Of a stretch of 64,000 nt of DNA, positions 22,561-34,786 are shown in pieces; the first letter of the stretch is position 1, and each line of letters begins with the position of its first letter. Origin of the DNA: Gigaspora margarita (taxonomy: Eukaryota > Glomeromycota > Glomeromycetes > Diversisporales > Gigasporaceae). The stretch is from NCBI GenBank assembly GCA_009809945.1, contig WTPW01000565.1, forward strand, positions 11,639 through 75,638. The letters run 5' to 3'. Below the pieces are notes generated by a model. That model ran no database searches and was not told the DNA's origin. It saw only the letters and a program-made list of their open reading frames with translations. The translations under genes and the position numbers were made by a program.

Positions 22561-23648
22561 TAGGGCTGTTAATCAGTTCGTCTAGTCAGTTTTGGTCCAA
22601 AGACTGGTGTCTTTTAAAAAGTTAGACTGAGCTGGGTCCAGGACTAATTGGGACCGATCAGTAAGGAACTTAATGGACTATTTATTAGACCAATTAAATG
22701 CCACATAAATTAATTATTAGTTTATTGCTCATTTTATTGCATAAAAGCTATCTCTAGCCAATATTTAGACCTGTTTATTACTAGCAAGCAGGTGCTGTAA
22801 GATGTTCAAACCCAAAAATTTTATTTTTTATTGCGAATTAAAAATAATAAAAAAAAAGGATAATATGGCAATGAACTTCTGATCTAAAAATATGTAGAAA
22901 CATAAAACACATGCAAAATCTGGTCTTTGACTATAACAATAAGTCCTTGCTACACTTCTGACAATTATTAGAACTAGTAATAGCAATGTGCATGAATTTT
23001 GAACCCTGTGCTGCAAGTATATCGACAATAGTTTTAGTTAAAATATTAGATTTGTATATCTAATTCTTGTTAAAGAAAACCTGTTATTATAAATAAAAAA
23101 AATCTGATTTAAAGTTATTATTGTTGTTTAAGTCTCTAAAAATCAACTTTATATTTACTGTATATTTAATAGTGCTTATAATCAAATCACAAAAAATTAG
23201 GATATATATGTTTGTTACAACAATTTAATACTAACAATTAGAACTAATAGTTTTTTTTGGTCTGTTCTATAAAAGACTAGATGGCATAGTCCTAAGACAG
23301 ACTGTAGAACTGCAGTTTTACAAACTGATTAATAGCTCTACACCTGATCTATGCCATAAGAAATTTAGTTTTTTCAAATATCAACTCAATAAAAAGTCTT
23401 CTCACAATTATAATTAGATAATTCATTATTGTATATATGATCTAAATTCAATATCAGATTAAATATCACAAAAAATCACAAAATTATTATATTATGATTT
23501 TATTTATAATTTATCTATAACAATGATTTAATAATAATTGATATTAGGACCAATGGTCTTTTTGGTCTATTCAAAAAAGACAGGACCAACTCAGTTCTAG
23601 GATGGACTAGCAGTCTATTGGGTTGAGTCAGACTATTTAGCAGTACTA
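22561..23648. mobile_element. non-coding hAT-like element
   Basis: Ends TAGGGCTGTTAATC and (reverse complement) TAGTACTGCTAA. Flanked by GTTAACAT (22553-22560) and GTTAGCAT (23649-23656), seven of eight matching. It begins 14 bp after the preceding hAT element. The end sequence with GACCAA..GTCTTTTT..GACTAG recurs internally at 23245-23340, which looks like a partial internal duplication. No transposase. Confidence 0.65.
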
Positions 23649-23858
23649 GTTAGCATGTTGTATAGTAAAATTTGCTCAAGAAAAACTTTTGTTAGTACAT
23701 CATGTATAGTTTTTATACAAATTTTTGTTTTTTTTCAAGTTGTTTTCAAAGTTGACATTTGTTTTGATCAACTAAATCATGATTTATTATTGGTAAATTT
23801 CTATAGATTATCACATAAACATTAACATTAGCCAAAATCAGCATCAGCTATGACAATA

Positions 23859-24108
23859 CAGTCAGATGTCCCTAAATGAACATCATCAGAACCAGCTCTA
23901 GCATGTGCATTTAGAGAGGTATTGCATTTAGGAAGGTAAAAATTTATAGATGTAATATTAGTTGAGCACAAGAGAAGATATGCATTTAGAAAGGTATTGC
24001 ATTTAGGGAGGTAAAAATTTATAGATGTAATATTAGTTGGGCCCAAGAGAAGACATGTATTTAAAGAGGCATTGCATTTAGGGGAGTAGCATTTTGGGGG
24101 TCTGACTG
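23859..24108. repeat. Tc1/mariner- or pogo-like MITE with internal tandem repeat
   Basis: Ends CAGTCAGATGTCCCTAAATG and (reverse complement) CAGTCAGACCCCCAAAATG, with TA on each side (23857-23858, 24109-24110). The inside is a tandem repeat of about 77 bp with GCATTTAG.GAGGTAAAAATT, present twice plus a partial unit. Confidence 0.65.
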
Positions 24109-24110
24109 TA

Positions 24111-25360
24111 TATATATATAGAGTGAATATCTTAGCATGACAGAAATTCTATATATACATAAATATTACACAATATTTTATATATAAAATTATATAAAAG
24201 GTGAATGTGTTATATAGTTATATATTAAAAGAATCATATTCTTTATAAAACTTAGCAAGACCATTTGTTAGATATATTACAAGTGAATTTTAGTGACTCA
24301 TCTTTGAGATCATTAAATTTGTAGAACTTTTATTAGAGGTGTTTTTTATAGCAGGTATTAATATACAAATAAAATTATTATTGTTATTTTTTTTAATATT
24401 TTAGTAATAAATCAGAAAAATAAGGTTAGCAGTTTTGTTATTTATTCTTTAACTGCTTTATATTTAATCCATGAAGAAGATTTCTAAAGTTCATACTTTT
24501 ATAAAGCATAAGTTTTTGTAATAAGCATTAATATATATAAATTCTTTTTTAGTTCTAATTATAAAAGGATATAAAGATTATTAAAAATTAACAAAATTGC
24601 ATTTTCTGTATATTTTATTTTATATTCTTCATATCTAAAAATCACTTTTTTTACTTTAAAATATTTAGGTTCTTTATAAGTTGTAGAAATTGTATAATTT
24701 AGAGTAAATTAGTAGATTATTGTAATTTACTAAGTTATACTATAAGATATATAGTATGCGATGCTATGTAGAACCAGTATAATCATGTGTACCAGATAAG
24801 GGAAAACCTGTCATTAGGCTTTCAAACATTTTTTAATAGATTTAATCTATATGACTTAATTGTCCAATATGAATATAGTAGGAAAGCCTGATTACTGTTA
24901 AAGTAAATAGAATTTAAATTGTATTAATCATACATAAATTTTATTAAACACAATTACTAAAAATGAATAAATTAATTTTAATACTAATTACATTAATTTT
25001 AATTTCTTTTGAATTATTAATATTAAAATAAATAGAATTAAATTTCATACTCATTTTGGTAATTTATATTTCTTGTTAGGCTTATTTTTCATTTTTGAAA
25101 TCAAAAAATTGGGTTAGCAGTTATATTTTTTCTACTAGTCCTATTAGGTAATTACAGGAAATAAAGTCTCTATTAAGTAATACTTGACAAGAATAGAAAA
25201 CAAAATAAGGTTAAAATTGCACAATTAGCACATTCGGGATCTATGAATTGGCTAGTAATGCAAAATAATAAATCTTTGCATAGTCTTGAAACTAAGAGCC
25301 AAAAAAATTAAAAACCTTATTTAAATAAATATATTTAACTGGAACTACTTTTATAATAAA
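24111..25360. other. AT-rich stretch without a gene
   Basis: No coding frame of interest, and no bounded element found. Confidence 0.35.
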
Positions 25361-25655
25361 AAGTGAACAGTTTGAATTCATCCAAAAATATTAGAACTCT
25401 TTTTGCAAAAAAGTGAACTATTTGAATTTTGTCCAATAGTATTAGAACTCTTTTTGCAAAAAAGTAAACTGTTTGAATTTTGTCCAATAGTATTAGAACT
25501 CTTTTTGCAAAAAAGTGAACTGTTTGAATTTTGTCCAATAGTATTAAAACTCTTTTTGCAAAAAAGTGAACTGTTTGAATTTCATCCAATAGTATTAGAA
25601 CTCTTTTTGCAAAAAAGTGAACTGTTTGAATTTCATCCAATAATACAATAAAGTT
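25361..25655. repeat. 51-bp minisatellite, open on both strands
   Basis: About five and a half copies of a 51-bp unit (contains AGAACTCTTTTTGCAAAAAA). Because 51 is three times 17, each frame repeats a 17-residue peptide. The minus frame spans 25335-25763 (unit includes TVHFFAKRVLILLD) and a plus frame spans 25403-25651. Without flanking coding signals I treat it as a noncoding tandem repeat. Confidence 0.75.
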
Positions 25656-26459
25656 TATTAATATTACTCTTTTTAAATAAAATTTTCTACTAAAATCCTT
25701 ATTGCTAAAATCAGATTTGACAATAAAAATTTTTATAACTGTGTTAAAAAAAATAGTTTTCAAATAAGCAAATCTAATTTAAAAGTATATTTAGTACAAA
25801 ATATATGTCTACAAAATGTGTCTGTAATATCCAATTTTGTAAAATCAAATGAATTTGTAAAATAGAAAGTTTTTTTTACAACTACTAAGATTACAATATT
25901 GAACTATTACACTACACTTGTATGAAAAATCCTATTTACTACATTTATTACAAAAATCATTAAAATTTTTGTTTATATTCTTGCTCATAAATATAAATAA
26001 AATTATTTTGTAATTTACAATAGGGAATATTATATTTATTAAAAAATATTGTGATTTAGTAAATGTAGCTTTCTTTTTTCTTTAAAAAATACAATTCTTT
26101 TGAAATATTATCAATTTCATAGAATATTAATTCCTGGTTCATTTTTTCATCTTTTTTATGTAATCTAAAAAAGGTATGTTTTTTGGAATTGATGTTTCTT
26201 CTTGATTGTAAACTTTTAACATATATATCATGAAAAATTTACAAGTTATTTTAATTTTTCACATTCTCACAGTGTTAATAATTCAAAAATATATAATAAA
26301 ATATCACTCCAATAATACAAATTGTTTAATAACTCAAAAATATATAATAAAATATCATTATTAAAAAAAGCAAACATTATTGAGAGTTAAAAATCTTTAT
26401 TACGTTAAATACCAATATTTATAAAAAAAATAAATACAAATATAAACTAAAGTTATTAT

Positions 26460-27545
26460 ATTCACTAATGCTTCTATCACTCAAATAACCACGATTTTCT
26501 TCTTCAATTACATCTTTATTCATTTCTCTCATTAAATTTTCATACTTATTAAACTCATTTTCTCAAACTAATGTACCCACTATCACTATAATAATAATTT
26601 TCATTATCTAACTGAGAAATAACACTATTTATATTCTTTTCAAAAATATATGATTCATTGGTAACATCATTAATAATTTGATGTATTGAATAATTCAAAT
26701 AATAATAATAGTCATTTATAGCTTTAGAACTTTGACCAAAAAATTAGCATAAAAATATATTCTTGCCTCATAATGAGCCATAGTATTTTGAATAATATCT
26801 TTTTTTTTCTTCAATGACTCCTTGAAGACATAATACTGAATGTAAAGCAGCAGCTTCAATTTCTTCTATTCTTCTTTTCATGTCTTCAATATCAGCTCGA
26901 TATTGTTCATATTCTTCTTGCCATTTTCTTCTCTCCTCTTTTAATTCTATTTGAGCATCAAATAGTTCCTTGCTCAAAGTTAAATTAGATATTATTTGTT
27001 TAAAATTTTTTTTTGTATGGGTATATTTCTTGACCAATTTGTTGTATAAAAACAAAATCGTTTAACATAAAGATAAAAAATATATATATATATTTAAATA
27101 AAAAAATGTCATATTCTTAATTTTTTTTTTTGAAAGATTCTTCTACATTTTCATGGTTCTTTTTTGTTTATCTGTTCTATATTTGAATAATAGTTGTACA
27201 TTTGGATAATCTTTTAAATAATTTTTTTGTACTTAGCGAATTCCTTACACCAATAAACATAATCACCAATGATAATATCTTCTCCTGATATCCCATGATT
27301 TAGATTTTTAGATTTTTCAATCACTTCTTCCGCAGTATTTTTACTATTACGATATTTAATGTCCCACTGCATATTATGGAATTTCTCTTTATCACCCTTT
27401 CAAATTCTATCTGTGTTGTTTTTTTTCAATATCATCATCCTATTTGGCAGAAAATTTGATTAAGCTTGACCATAAACCTTCTTATTAGAATCTTCATCCA
27501 TATATTGCCCAAAGTCATATGCTTCCTGTGGCGGCATTGTCACAG
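26460..27545 (-). pseudogene. decayed gene of unknown function, coiled-coil region
   Basis: Several minus-strand frames in different phases join into protein-like sequence. About 27540-27160 reads QEAYDFGQYMDEDSNKKV, then HNMQWDIKYRNSKNTAEEV and IIGDYVYWCKEFAKYKK. The frame 27055-26768 has a charged, coiled-coil-like run (ELKEERRKWQEEYEQYR). 26730-26470 reads VTNESYIFEKNINSVISQL and MREMNKDVIEEENRGYLSD. Stops and shifts separate the parts. The middle low-complexity T/A stretch (27060-27140) could be an intron. Not recognised; possibly a transposon-linked or lineage-specific protein. Confidence 0.4.
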
Positions 27546-27805
27546 TTAAAAAAATGTGGTGAAATAATTTCAACACTATTAGTGAAATTGGCAGTGAATT
27601 GGTGAAATTGGTGAAATTAATTTTACTAGCATCCATACTCCTATCCCATGTAACTGACTGTTTAGTTTGCCTGTATCTGCCAATTTTTTTTCTCTTTTTA
27701 AATTAACAATTGTCAAAATTTAGTTGATTGAAAGCATCGTTTGCCATTTGGCTTTTTTTCCATTATATATCTGATCTGTAGGTTCATCTTTCTTCCCTTG
27801 AAGAA

Positions 27806-28487
27806 NNNNNNNNNNNNNNNNNNNNNNNNNNNNNNNNNNNNNNNNNNNNNNNNNNNNNNNNNNNNNNNNNNNNNNNNNNNNNNNNNNNNNNNNNNNNNNN
27901 NNNNNNNNNNNNNNNNNNNNNNNNNNNNNNNNNNNNNNNNNNNNNNNNNNNNNNNNNNNNNNNNNNNNNNNNNNNNNNNNNNNNNNNNNNNNNNNNNNNN
28001 NNNNNNNNNNNNNNNNNNNNNNNNNNNNNNNNNNNNNNNNNNNNNNNNNNNNNNNNNNNNNNNNNNNNNNNNNNNNNNNNNNNNNNNNNNNNNNNNNNNN
28101 NNNNNNNNNNNNNNNNNNNNNNNNNNNNNNNNNNNNNNNNNNNNNNNNNNNNNNNNNNNNNNNNNNNNNNNNNNNNNNNNNNNNNNNNNNNNNNNNNNNN
28201 NNNNNNNNNNNNNNNNNNNNNNNNNNNNNNNNNNNNNNNNNNNNNNNNNNNNNNNNNNNNNNNNNNNNNNNNNNNNNNNNNNNNNNNNNNNNNNNNNNNN
28301 NNNNNNNNNNNNNNNNNNNNNNNNNNNNNNNNNNNNNNNNNNNNNNNNNNNNNNNNNNNNNNNNNNNNNNNNNNNNNNNNNNNNNNNNNNNNNNNNNNNN
28401 NNNNNNNNNNNNNNNNNNNNNNNNNNNNNNNNNNNNNNNNNNNNNNNNNNNNNNNNNNNNNNNNNNNNNNNNNNNNNNNNNNNNNNN
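27806..28487. other. assembly gap
   Basis: 682 N bases. Open frames that cross it on both strands are artefacts. Confidence 0.95.
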
Positions 28488-28617
28488 TTTTTTTGCAGGG
28501 TATCTGAAATGTACTGTACTTTTCCAATCGAAGCAATTATCAGGATGATTCGAAGAAACCGCCGTGATGTTTTTCTTCGTATTTCTTTATATTGGAGCAC
28601 AGGTTTTATGCATAGCA

Positions 28618-28975
28618 CGATGGAGCCAGATTATAATAGGGCATCGAAGAGAACAAGTGACAAGATAAGCGAAGTAAGAAAGCACTGAGATTCACCATTT
28701 ACTCCCACATGTATCTTTATAATCTCTGCGTATCTATAATCTCTATCACATGCATCTATAATCTCCATTGCATACAATCATATGCTATTACCGTTTTCAT
28801 ATAAGCCTCAATTTCATATAAGCCACAAATCAGGTTATCCTCGCGATAATAACTCTAGCGTGACTATCGTCAACACATAGAGCTACAATCATATGCTATT
28901 ACCTTTTTCACATAAGCCTCAATTTCATATAAGCCACGAATCAGGTTATCCTCGCGATAATAACCCTAGCGTGAA
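28618..28975. repeat. isolated terminal repeat of a related YR retrotransposon
   Basis: Matches the A repeat of the 5.2-10.5 kb element (GAGCCAGATTATAATAGGGCATCGAAGAG, broken here only by substitution, then AAGAAAGCACT, TACTCCCACATGTATC). The last part, including GATAATAACTCTAGCGTGACT, is duplicated at about 28880-28975. Same orientation as 56690-56925. Confidence 0.65.
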
Positions 28976-29499
28976 AATCTTTACATTCGTTTAGGGTGAC
29001 CATATTGCGTATATTTTTTTTATTATACCCTCTCCTCCCACGTACGTACGTACGTAAGTAAATTTGATTGTCAATAGAATTTATATATCCAACGTAAGAT
29101 GTCCGAGACCCCTTCCACCTCAGACTGTTACATAATACAAGTGTAAATGGGTACCGCTGTCGCCCTTACAGTTATGATAAGGCCAGATACAAAATTCATA
29201 TTTTTAATGTTAACAATTAGATCAATTCAAATAAAAAAAACATTAATCTATCGAGTTATATAGATTATCACGAATTTAATACCGGCTAGTTAAAAGAGCC
29301 GAAATAAACTCAAAGTCTATAAAATACGTTGTAATTTAAACAGGATAATTTCAAATAACCAATAATATGCTCTGGGAAAATTAACAAATTAGACTTCGAC
29401 ATATATCATTTTAGGAGTAGAGCAAGCGAACAGCAACATCAACCAGTGGCGATTATCCTGTGGCGAGTGGAATTAGTCGAGAAAAATCGAATAGTTAAA

Positions 29500-30760
29500 A
29501 GTTGAGCTGGTTATGATTTCTATCGCGATTTTACTTTATAAAATCTTGCTACAAAACTTACTTGCTATTCTGATGACCATAATATTTAGTTAATTTGCAT
29601 TGGAAATATCATAATTTCTGCCATAAGTTCTGTAAAAGATTCTGTTATAAAACTAATCGGTGACTGCAGATATAATTCGATTCATCTCATTGAGATGAAT
29701 CGAATGGTATCAAATTTGTCTAGTTCTGATCGCTGGGTCACAAAATATTACTCATTAAATTTATCTAAAAATATGTTCTAATTGGATTAAGGTTGAGAAA
29801 GTTTGCTTAGAATTATCGTGAGTTACTGTAAAAAAAAACCCTGTTACAAAATTTACTCACTATTCCAGCGATATACAGTACGTAGTTAAGGTTGAATTAG
29901 TTCTATTGAAATTATCGTGATTATTGATGTGAGTTACTGTGAATAATTCTGTTCAGGACTGACTATTCTAGTAACAACATATTATGTGGTTAAATTAGTA
30001 TGTATTGGAATTATTGCGATTTCTGTCATGAGTTATTATAAAAAATTTTTAAAACTTACTGACGCATTATATTGGTCAAAAATTGAGTTAGTTTGTATTG
30101 AAAGTATAATTTCTATCGTGAATTGTTATGAAAACTTCTGCCACAGAATTTATTCATTGTTATGGTGGCCACAGCATGTAGTTAATTGTGATCTTTATCA
30201 TTAGTTATTGCAAAAAAATTTTTAATAACAAAACTTAACAGCTATTCAGTGACCACAATTGTAGTTAAAGTTGAGCCAGTTTGCATTAAAATTATTGTAA
30301 ATTACTGCAAAAACTTTTTGTTACTCATTATACCAATGATATGTAGTATGTGTTAAGGTTGAATTTGAACAAATTATCATATGAGTCACCATAAAAATAC
30401 TGCTACGGAACTCATTCGTTATTCCGGTAATGGCGAAAAGGTGTCGGGATTACCGAAATTTCTAACATGAATTACTAAAAAAAATTATGTTTCAAACCTA
30501 TTCGGCACATAATGTATAGTTAGGTTGAATTTGCATTGAAATTATTGTGATTTCTATCATGAATTACTGTAAAATCTCATACAAAACTCACACACTATTC
30601 TAATAACCACAATATGTGGCAAAAATTGAGCTAGTTTGCGTTGGAATTATTATAGTTTCTATTGAGAATTACTGTAAAAAATTGTTATAAACCTTTTACT
30701 ATTTTGGCGATACATAAAATGCGACTCATTAACGCATGTTATTAACATTGTCCATATCCT
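29500..30760. repeat. degenerate tandem repeat, about 90-125 bp units
   Basis: Roughly ten loose units share the order TTACTGTAAAAAATTCTGTTAC, then AACTTA.TC..TATTC, then CACAATATGTAGTTAAGG, then TTTGCATTGGAATTATTG. Units near 29586, 29890, 29990, 30100, 30260, 30350, 30510 and 30625 mark the period. The end is homologous to 505-860. No coding sense. Confidence 0.6.
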
Positions 30761-30859
30761 AGTTAATCTAATATCAAAGATGCAAAGTGCGCATAACGAG
30801 CGAAAGTTTATTTTTAAAAAATCATAAAAATAGATGACAACTGGATTTACAAATAATTG

Positions 30860-32640
30860 GTCATTTCTGTATCCTTGATTCTTCGCGCTTCAATTTTCAT
30901 GCATTAATTAGCGCTTAGAAACATTTGGCAGCGTTTAGTACTACGCTAAATTACCTTTTTCGGAAAGGTTTGGTTATATTATAGATTATTTTTGGAAATA
31001 GATTTTCATCAAGTTAACTTTTTTTGGTAATTTTGGGTTTCACCAAACTCAACCGATTGTATAAAAAGCGCTCTATCTAGCTCAAGCGCGTGCCTACGCG
31101 AAAGAGCTGAGCTAGCTGTATTGCGCTCAAAATATTTTCGCTTGCGGACATCGGTTATATATATATGTTTATTACGAATAATCTCAAATGCAAAATTGTT
31201 GCCCCTGATCGGTAGAGTGATGATCATCACTCAACAATCTGTTATACATTGTTTACCATTTATGAGAAAGTATTATCGTAAATCATAAAATCATCATTCT
31301 TCATATACTAAAATTATCATCCGTCATGAGTGTCCTGTACATTTTTACCAATTATTTTGTTCATTTGATGAAATAAAAGATTGTGAGAATATTGATATGA
31401 CATGTACTGTGGTAAGTATGAGCAAGTAAACGAATTTTAACTTTTAAGGTATATGTTCATGAATATTTAATAAAAAAAAATTTTAATTGCACTTTGCCAT
31501 TTTTGATTTGCTATATCTAGCGATGGGAACTTCTAATTATTAATTGCTAACATAAAATTGTTAATAAATCATTTTTAATTAACAATTAATAATTGAATTA
31601 TCCAATATGTGCATGGAAAGTATCAATAGAATGATATAATCAGTGATTAATCATTGTTTTTATGTACTCAAGTATAAAAATTTTATAGCGATAAAAGATC
31701 ATGCATTTTTCTGCAGACATCCGTAACAGCGATAGAAATCTTCCACTACCGTTACAAGTACATTATCTATATGTGAAGAAAGTAACGAAAATCTTCCATC
31801 ACCAATGACGATAAAGGCAAGTTTTGCAGTATAGAGTAATTCAGCTCGATATAATTGTTTAGATCAAATATTCTTATACATATTTATTAATTATCCCTTA
31901 TAAACGAACATTGATGTAATCAATGATTTGATTAAATTATCAATTGGATCATTTTCTATGAAGATGTTCTATTGGGGTGCGTGGTATACATTTAAATAAA
32001 AATATATGTGGATTCCTTATTTTTTAAATAATCGATGGTTTTAAGTGATTATTAATTGATAAACTACGTAATATATTTTTTATATATAAAATCGTGATTC
32101 ATTTCTTTAGATGCATTGGTTGTTTATCTTTTCTTAGCTTGAAATTTTACCACTAAGCGATTTTTATACATAGTTTTTATAAAGTTACGAGATTTTTTTT
32201 CGCCTTTATTGGAAACAACCCTTTTTTTCTATCTCTTTTTAAACGAGCAAATTTTTACTTAAATTAATCGAACAAAATTGAATAAACTGGCAATTCTTTC
32301 AACTAAAATATAAATTTTGCTTTGAAACTTTGTTCTTTGGAATTTAATACTTACCTATACAAAATTTGGATTCGAAGCAATAAATTTTAAAGGTTGTGCA
32401 TCTAAATAAAGGGTTGAACTTGCGTGTTAAAGAATAAACGCTGGTTCCAATTATTAAAGAATACAAAATACTTCATATTCAATATTGTTACACATCTCAA
32501 AAAAAATCTAGTAAATTTTTATATAGTTTTGATATTTATTTTGTCTCTCATTTTTGGGACTAACTAACGATGGAAATACATTTGGGTGTTTTCTCCTGCT
32601 AATCGAGCAACCTACGCAGTTTTCTAGCATTGTGCAACAT
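30860..32640. other. stretch without a gene
   Basis: No convincing coding frame. The minus-strand frame at 31009-31230 lacks any family signal. Part of 31080-31140 is locally GC-rich with AGCTGAGCTAGCT-type inverted words, but I cannot fold it into a tRNA. Confidence 0.3.
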
Positions 32641-32661
32641 TCTTTTTGTTTTTCTTTATGG

Positions 32662-33306
32662 CTGTCGTCTCGATAGGCCATTAAAAACTTCATACTGATA
32701 ACTGTCGTCTCGACAGGCCACACCCCTGAACAAAAATACAACAACCTCAGATTCTCATATGACTGTCGTCCCGACAGGTTATCGAAGCATTAGCATTCTA
32801 TATAACTGACTGTCGTCCCGACAGGCCAAACAATATATTAGTCACACATCGACCCTAGCTTCTCATATGACAGTCATCCCGACAGGTAATTTTGGTAGCT
32901 AATTGGGCAGGGAGGGAGGGTCGGCGTAAACAGAACTAATGTCGGGTTCCCTTGCAAACCCCTTGCTTAGTAATATTTTTCCTATTCATTCATTACCTCA
33001 TACTTACTAACTATTTAGACTTCTCCATTTTCCATTTCACATGCATCTCATGCAAATTACTTCATACTGATCAAACATGATCAGACATATGTCACATGTT
33101 TAGTCTTGCGATGATTCGAGACAAAAGCTGCCTCAATATTAAAGCCAAATATATCAACCCCAGCTTCTTATATGACTGTCGTCCCGACAGGTCATCGAAG
33201 CATTAGAATTTGTGCAAATGACTGTCGTCCTGACAGGTCAATTACTTAAGCAAATATATTTAGTCACACATCGACCCTAGCTCTTATATGACTGTCGTCC
33301 CGACAG
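32662..33306. repeat. array of a 15-bp hairpin motif (CTGTCGTCCCGACAG)
   Basis: Eight copies at 32662, 32702, 32763, 32810, 32871, 33176, 33222 and 33292. Four are perfect or nearly perfect CTGTCG-TCC-CGACAG inverted repeats, several extended by ATGA..GTCAT. Spacing is 40-70 bp except for one 305-bp interval. The array sits in a larger tandem duplication of about 422 bp (32841 and 33263 both start GTCACACATCGACCCTAGC). Confidence 0.7.
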
Positions 33307-33559
33307 TCCATTTCTGAGAAACTTACTGGGTAGGGAGGGAGGGTCAACTTAACCAGAACGAATGTCAGGTTCGCAGAAAAAAAAAGACTTTCTTCTACGT
33401 ACCTTATCAAATGCTAATATACCAGAACACTAACCCATTACCTCATACTTACTCAATTAATTTCTTAAAATTTCCCATTCTGAATGCATTTCGTAAGAAT
33501 CTAGAATTATTGATCGATCATTAGACCGAACATAATCGGACATCTCACATGTTTAGTCT

Positions 33560-34385
33560 CGTGATGATTCAAGACAAAAGCTGCCTCGATGCTTACGTAT
33601 CGAGCAGCTTTACATAATATACCGCGCACCCAATGTTCTATGCATATTGGATAATTCCTTTATTAATTATACTAATTTTTCACTCGACCATACACAAATA
33701 TAATGATGAAATACACATATGGGATTTCGTCTCGCTGCTCACGTGGTCCCAGTCATTCCAAGCATCGTTAAACCAGTCTTATATCTACCTTTTTTTCTTC
33801 GATATCCGAGCTGTATAGTCGGGCTATCGAAGCACTAATTTTTGATATCCAGGCTGTGCACCCGGGCTATCGATCATACCTATAACTCCCAAATATCCAA
33901 CACTAAATGCTCCCACCCAGTAGTGGATGGGCGAGTGCTAATAACAAGGTCAATGCACTACTCTCAGTCATTTTCTATACCCATAAACATCTGTCACCAA
34001 TACCACATACTTACTCAACGATACCAAAATCTCTCATGTAAATCTTATCCTTACTCATTTCCCATACACATAATATTCGTTACCAATACCTCATACTTAC
34101 TATGCATCAACCTTCATAATGGGCCCGCTTCACAGTTCCGTGACTAAAAATGCCACGTGACTTCGTTCACAGCATCTCATTTTCCTCTTAAATAACCGTC
34201 CCTTATAAAGACCTCATACTTACCAACATGTCCCACACAATACCTCATTATTACTTATTTCCCACACATAAATACCCGTCACTAATATCTCAAACCAACA
34301 TCTATCATGCGATACCTCATCATTACACATTTCAATACCTATAATATCCGATACTAAACCTCATACTACCACTGTTTTTGACTTA
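33560..34385. repeat. hairpins and CATACTTACTCA-type dispersed repeats
   Basis: Continues the array with a longer hairpin (AAGCTGCCTCGAT at 33576, ATCGAGCAGCTT at 33598) and two stem-loops of form CGATATCC..GGGCTATCG (33797, 33845). Then come about eight spaced copies of ACCTCATACTTACT or close variants. The segment 34100-34170 has GTGACTTCGTTCACAGCATC, resembling the end of the YR-retrotransposon A repeat (GTGACTTCGTCAACGCAT). Possibly the terminal region of a distant YR retrotransposon. Confidence 0.4.
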
Positions 34386-34786
34386 TCTTTTGAATTTGAC
34401 CTAAAAAAAAGCTCCCAGCGCATGGGCAGGCGCATGACTTGTTGTGAATTATGCGATCGGAGTACATTAATATGCAAATGATCAAATATTGCAGATTTAA
34501 AGCAGAAATTGTCACAACTGATCATATTTCAAAAATTTCCCGCTCAATATAGGTTTCATAAGATTTAATAAATTTTGACATGATCGATATTTTTCAATTA
34601 TAAATGAAAGTCGATTTGCATAATAAAAAATTAAGATAATTGTAAAGAAAATTACATGAGGCCGCATAATGCAAACACATCACGAGATTACACGATAGTC
34701 ACCTGTTACATTTAAGACTTGTGTTGATCCGCATGTAAATCACATGATTTGATTGGTTTGGTTAGTTTCGGACGGTCTACGGGCAC

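Noticed and set aside
27713..28688. Open frames of about 300 codons on both strands
   Set aside because: They consist almost wholly of N bases from the assembly gap.
28994..29175. Possible hAT element from TAGGGTGACC to GTCGCCCTTA
   Set aside because: The ends pair over only a few bases and no 8-bp flanking duplication is visible.
31040..31140. Possible tRNA-like GC-rich segment
   Set aside because: I could not form an acceptor stem, anticodon loop and T loop with consistent A and B boxes.
32662..33306. Spaced short repeats resembling a CRISPR array
   Set aside because: The repeats are only 15 bp, imperfect and unevenly spaced (one interval is 305 bp), there are no cas genes, and the sequence is eukaryotic with introns. 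Treated as a hairpin-motif array.
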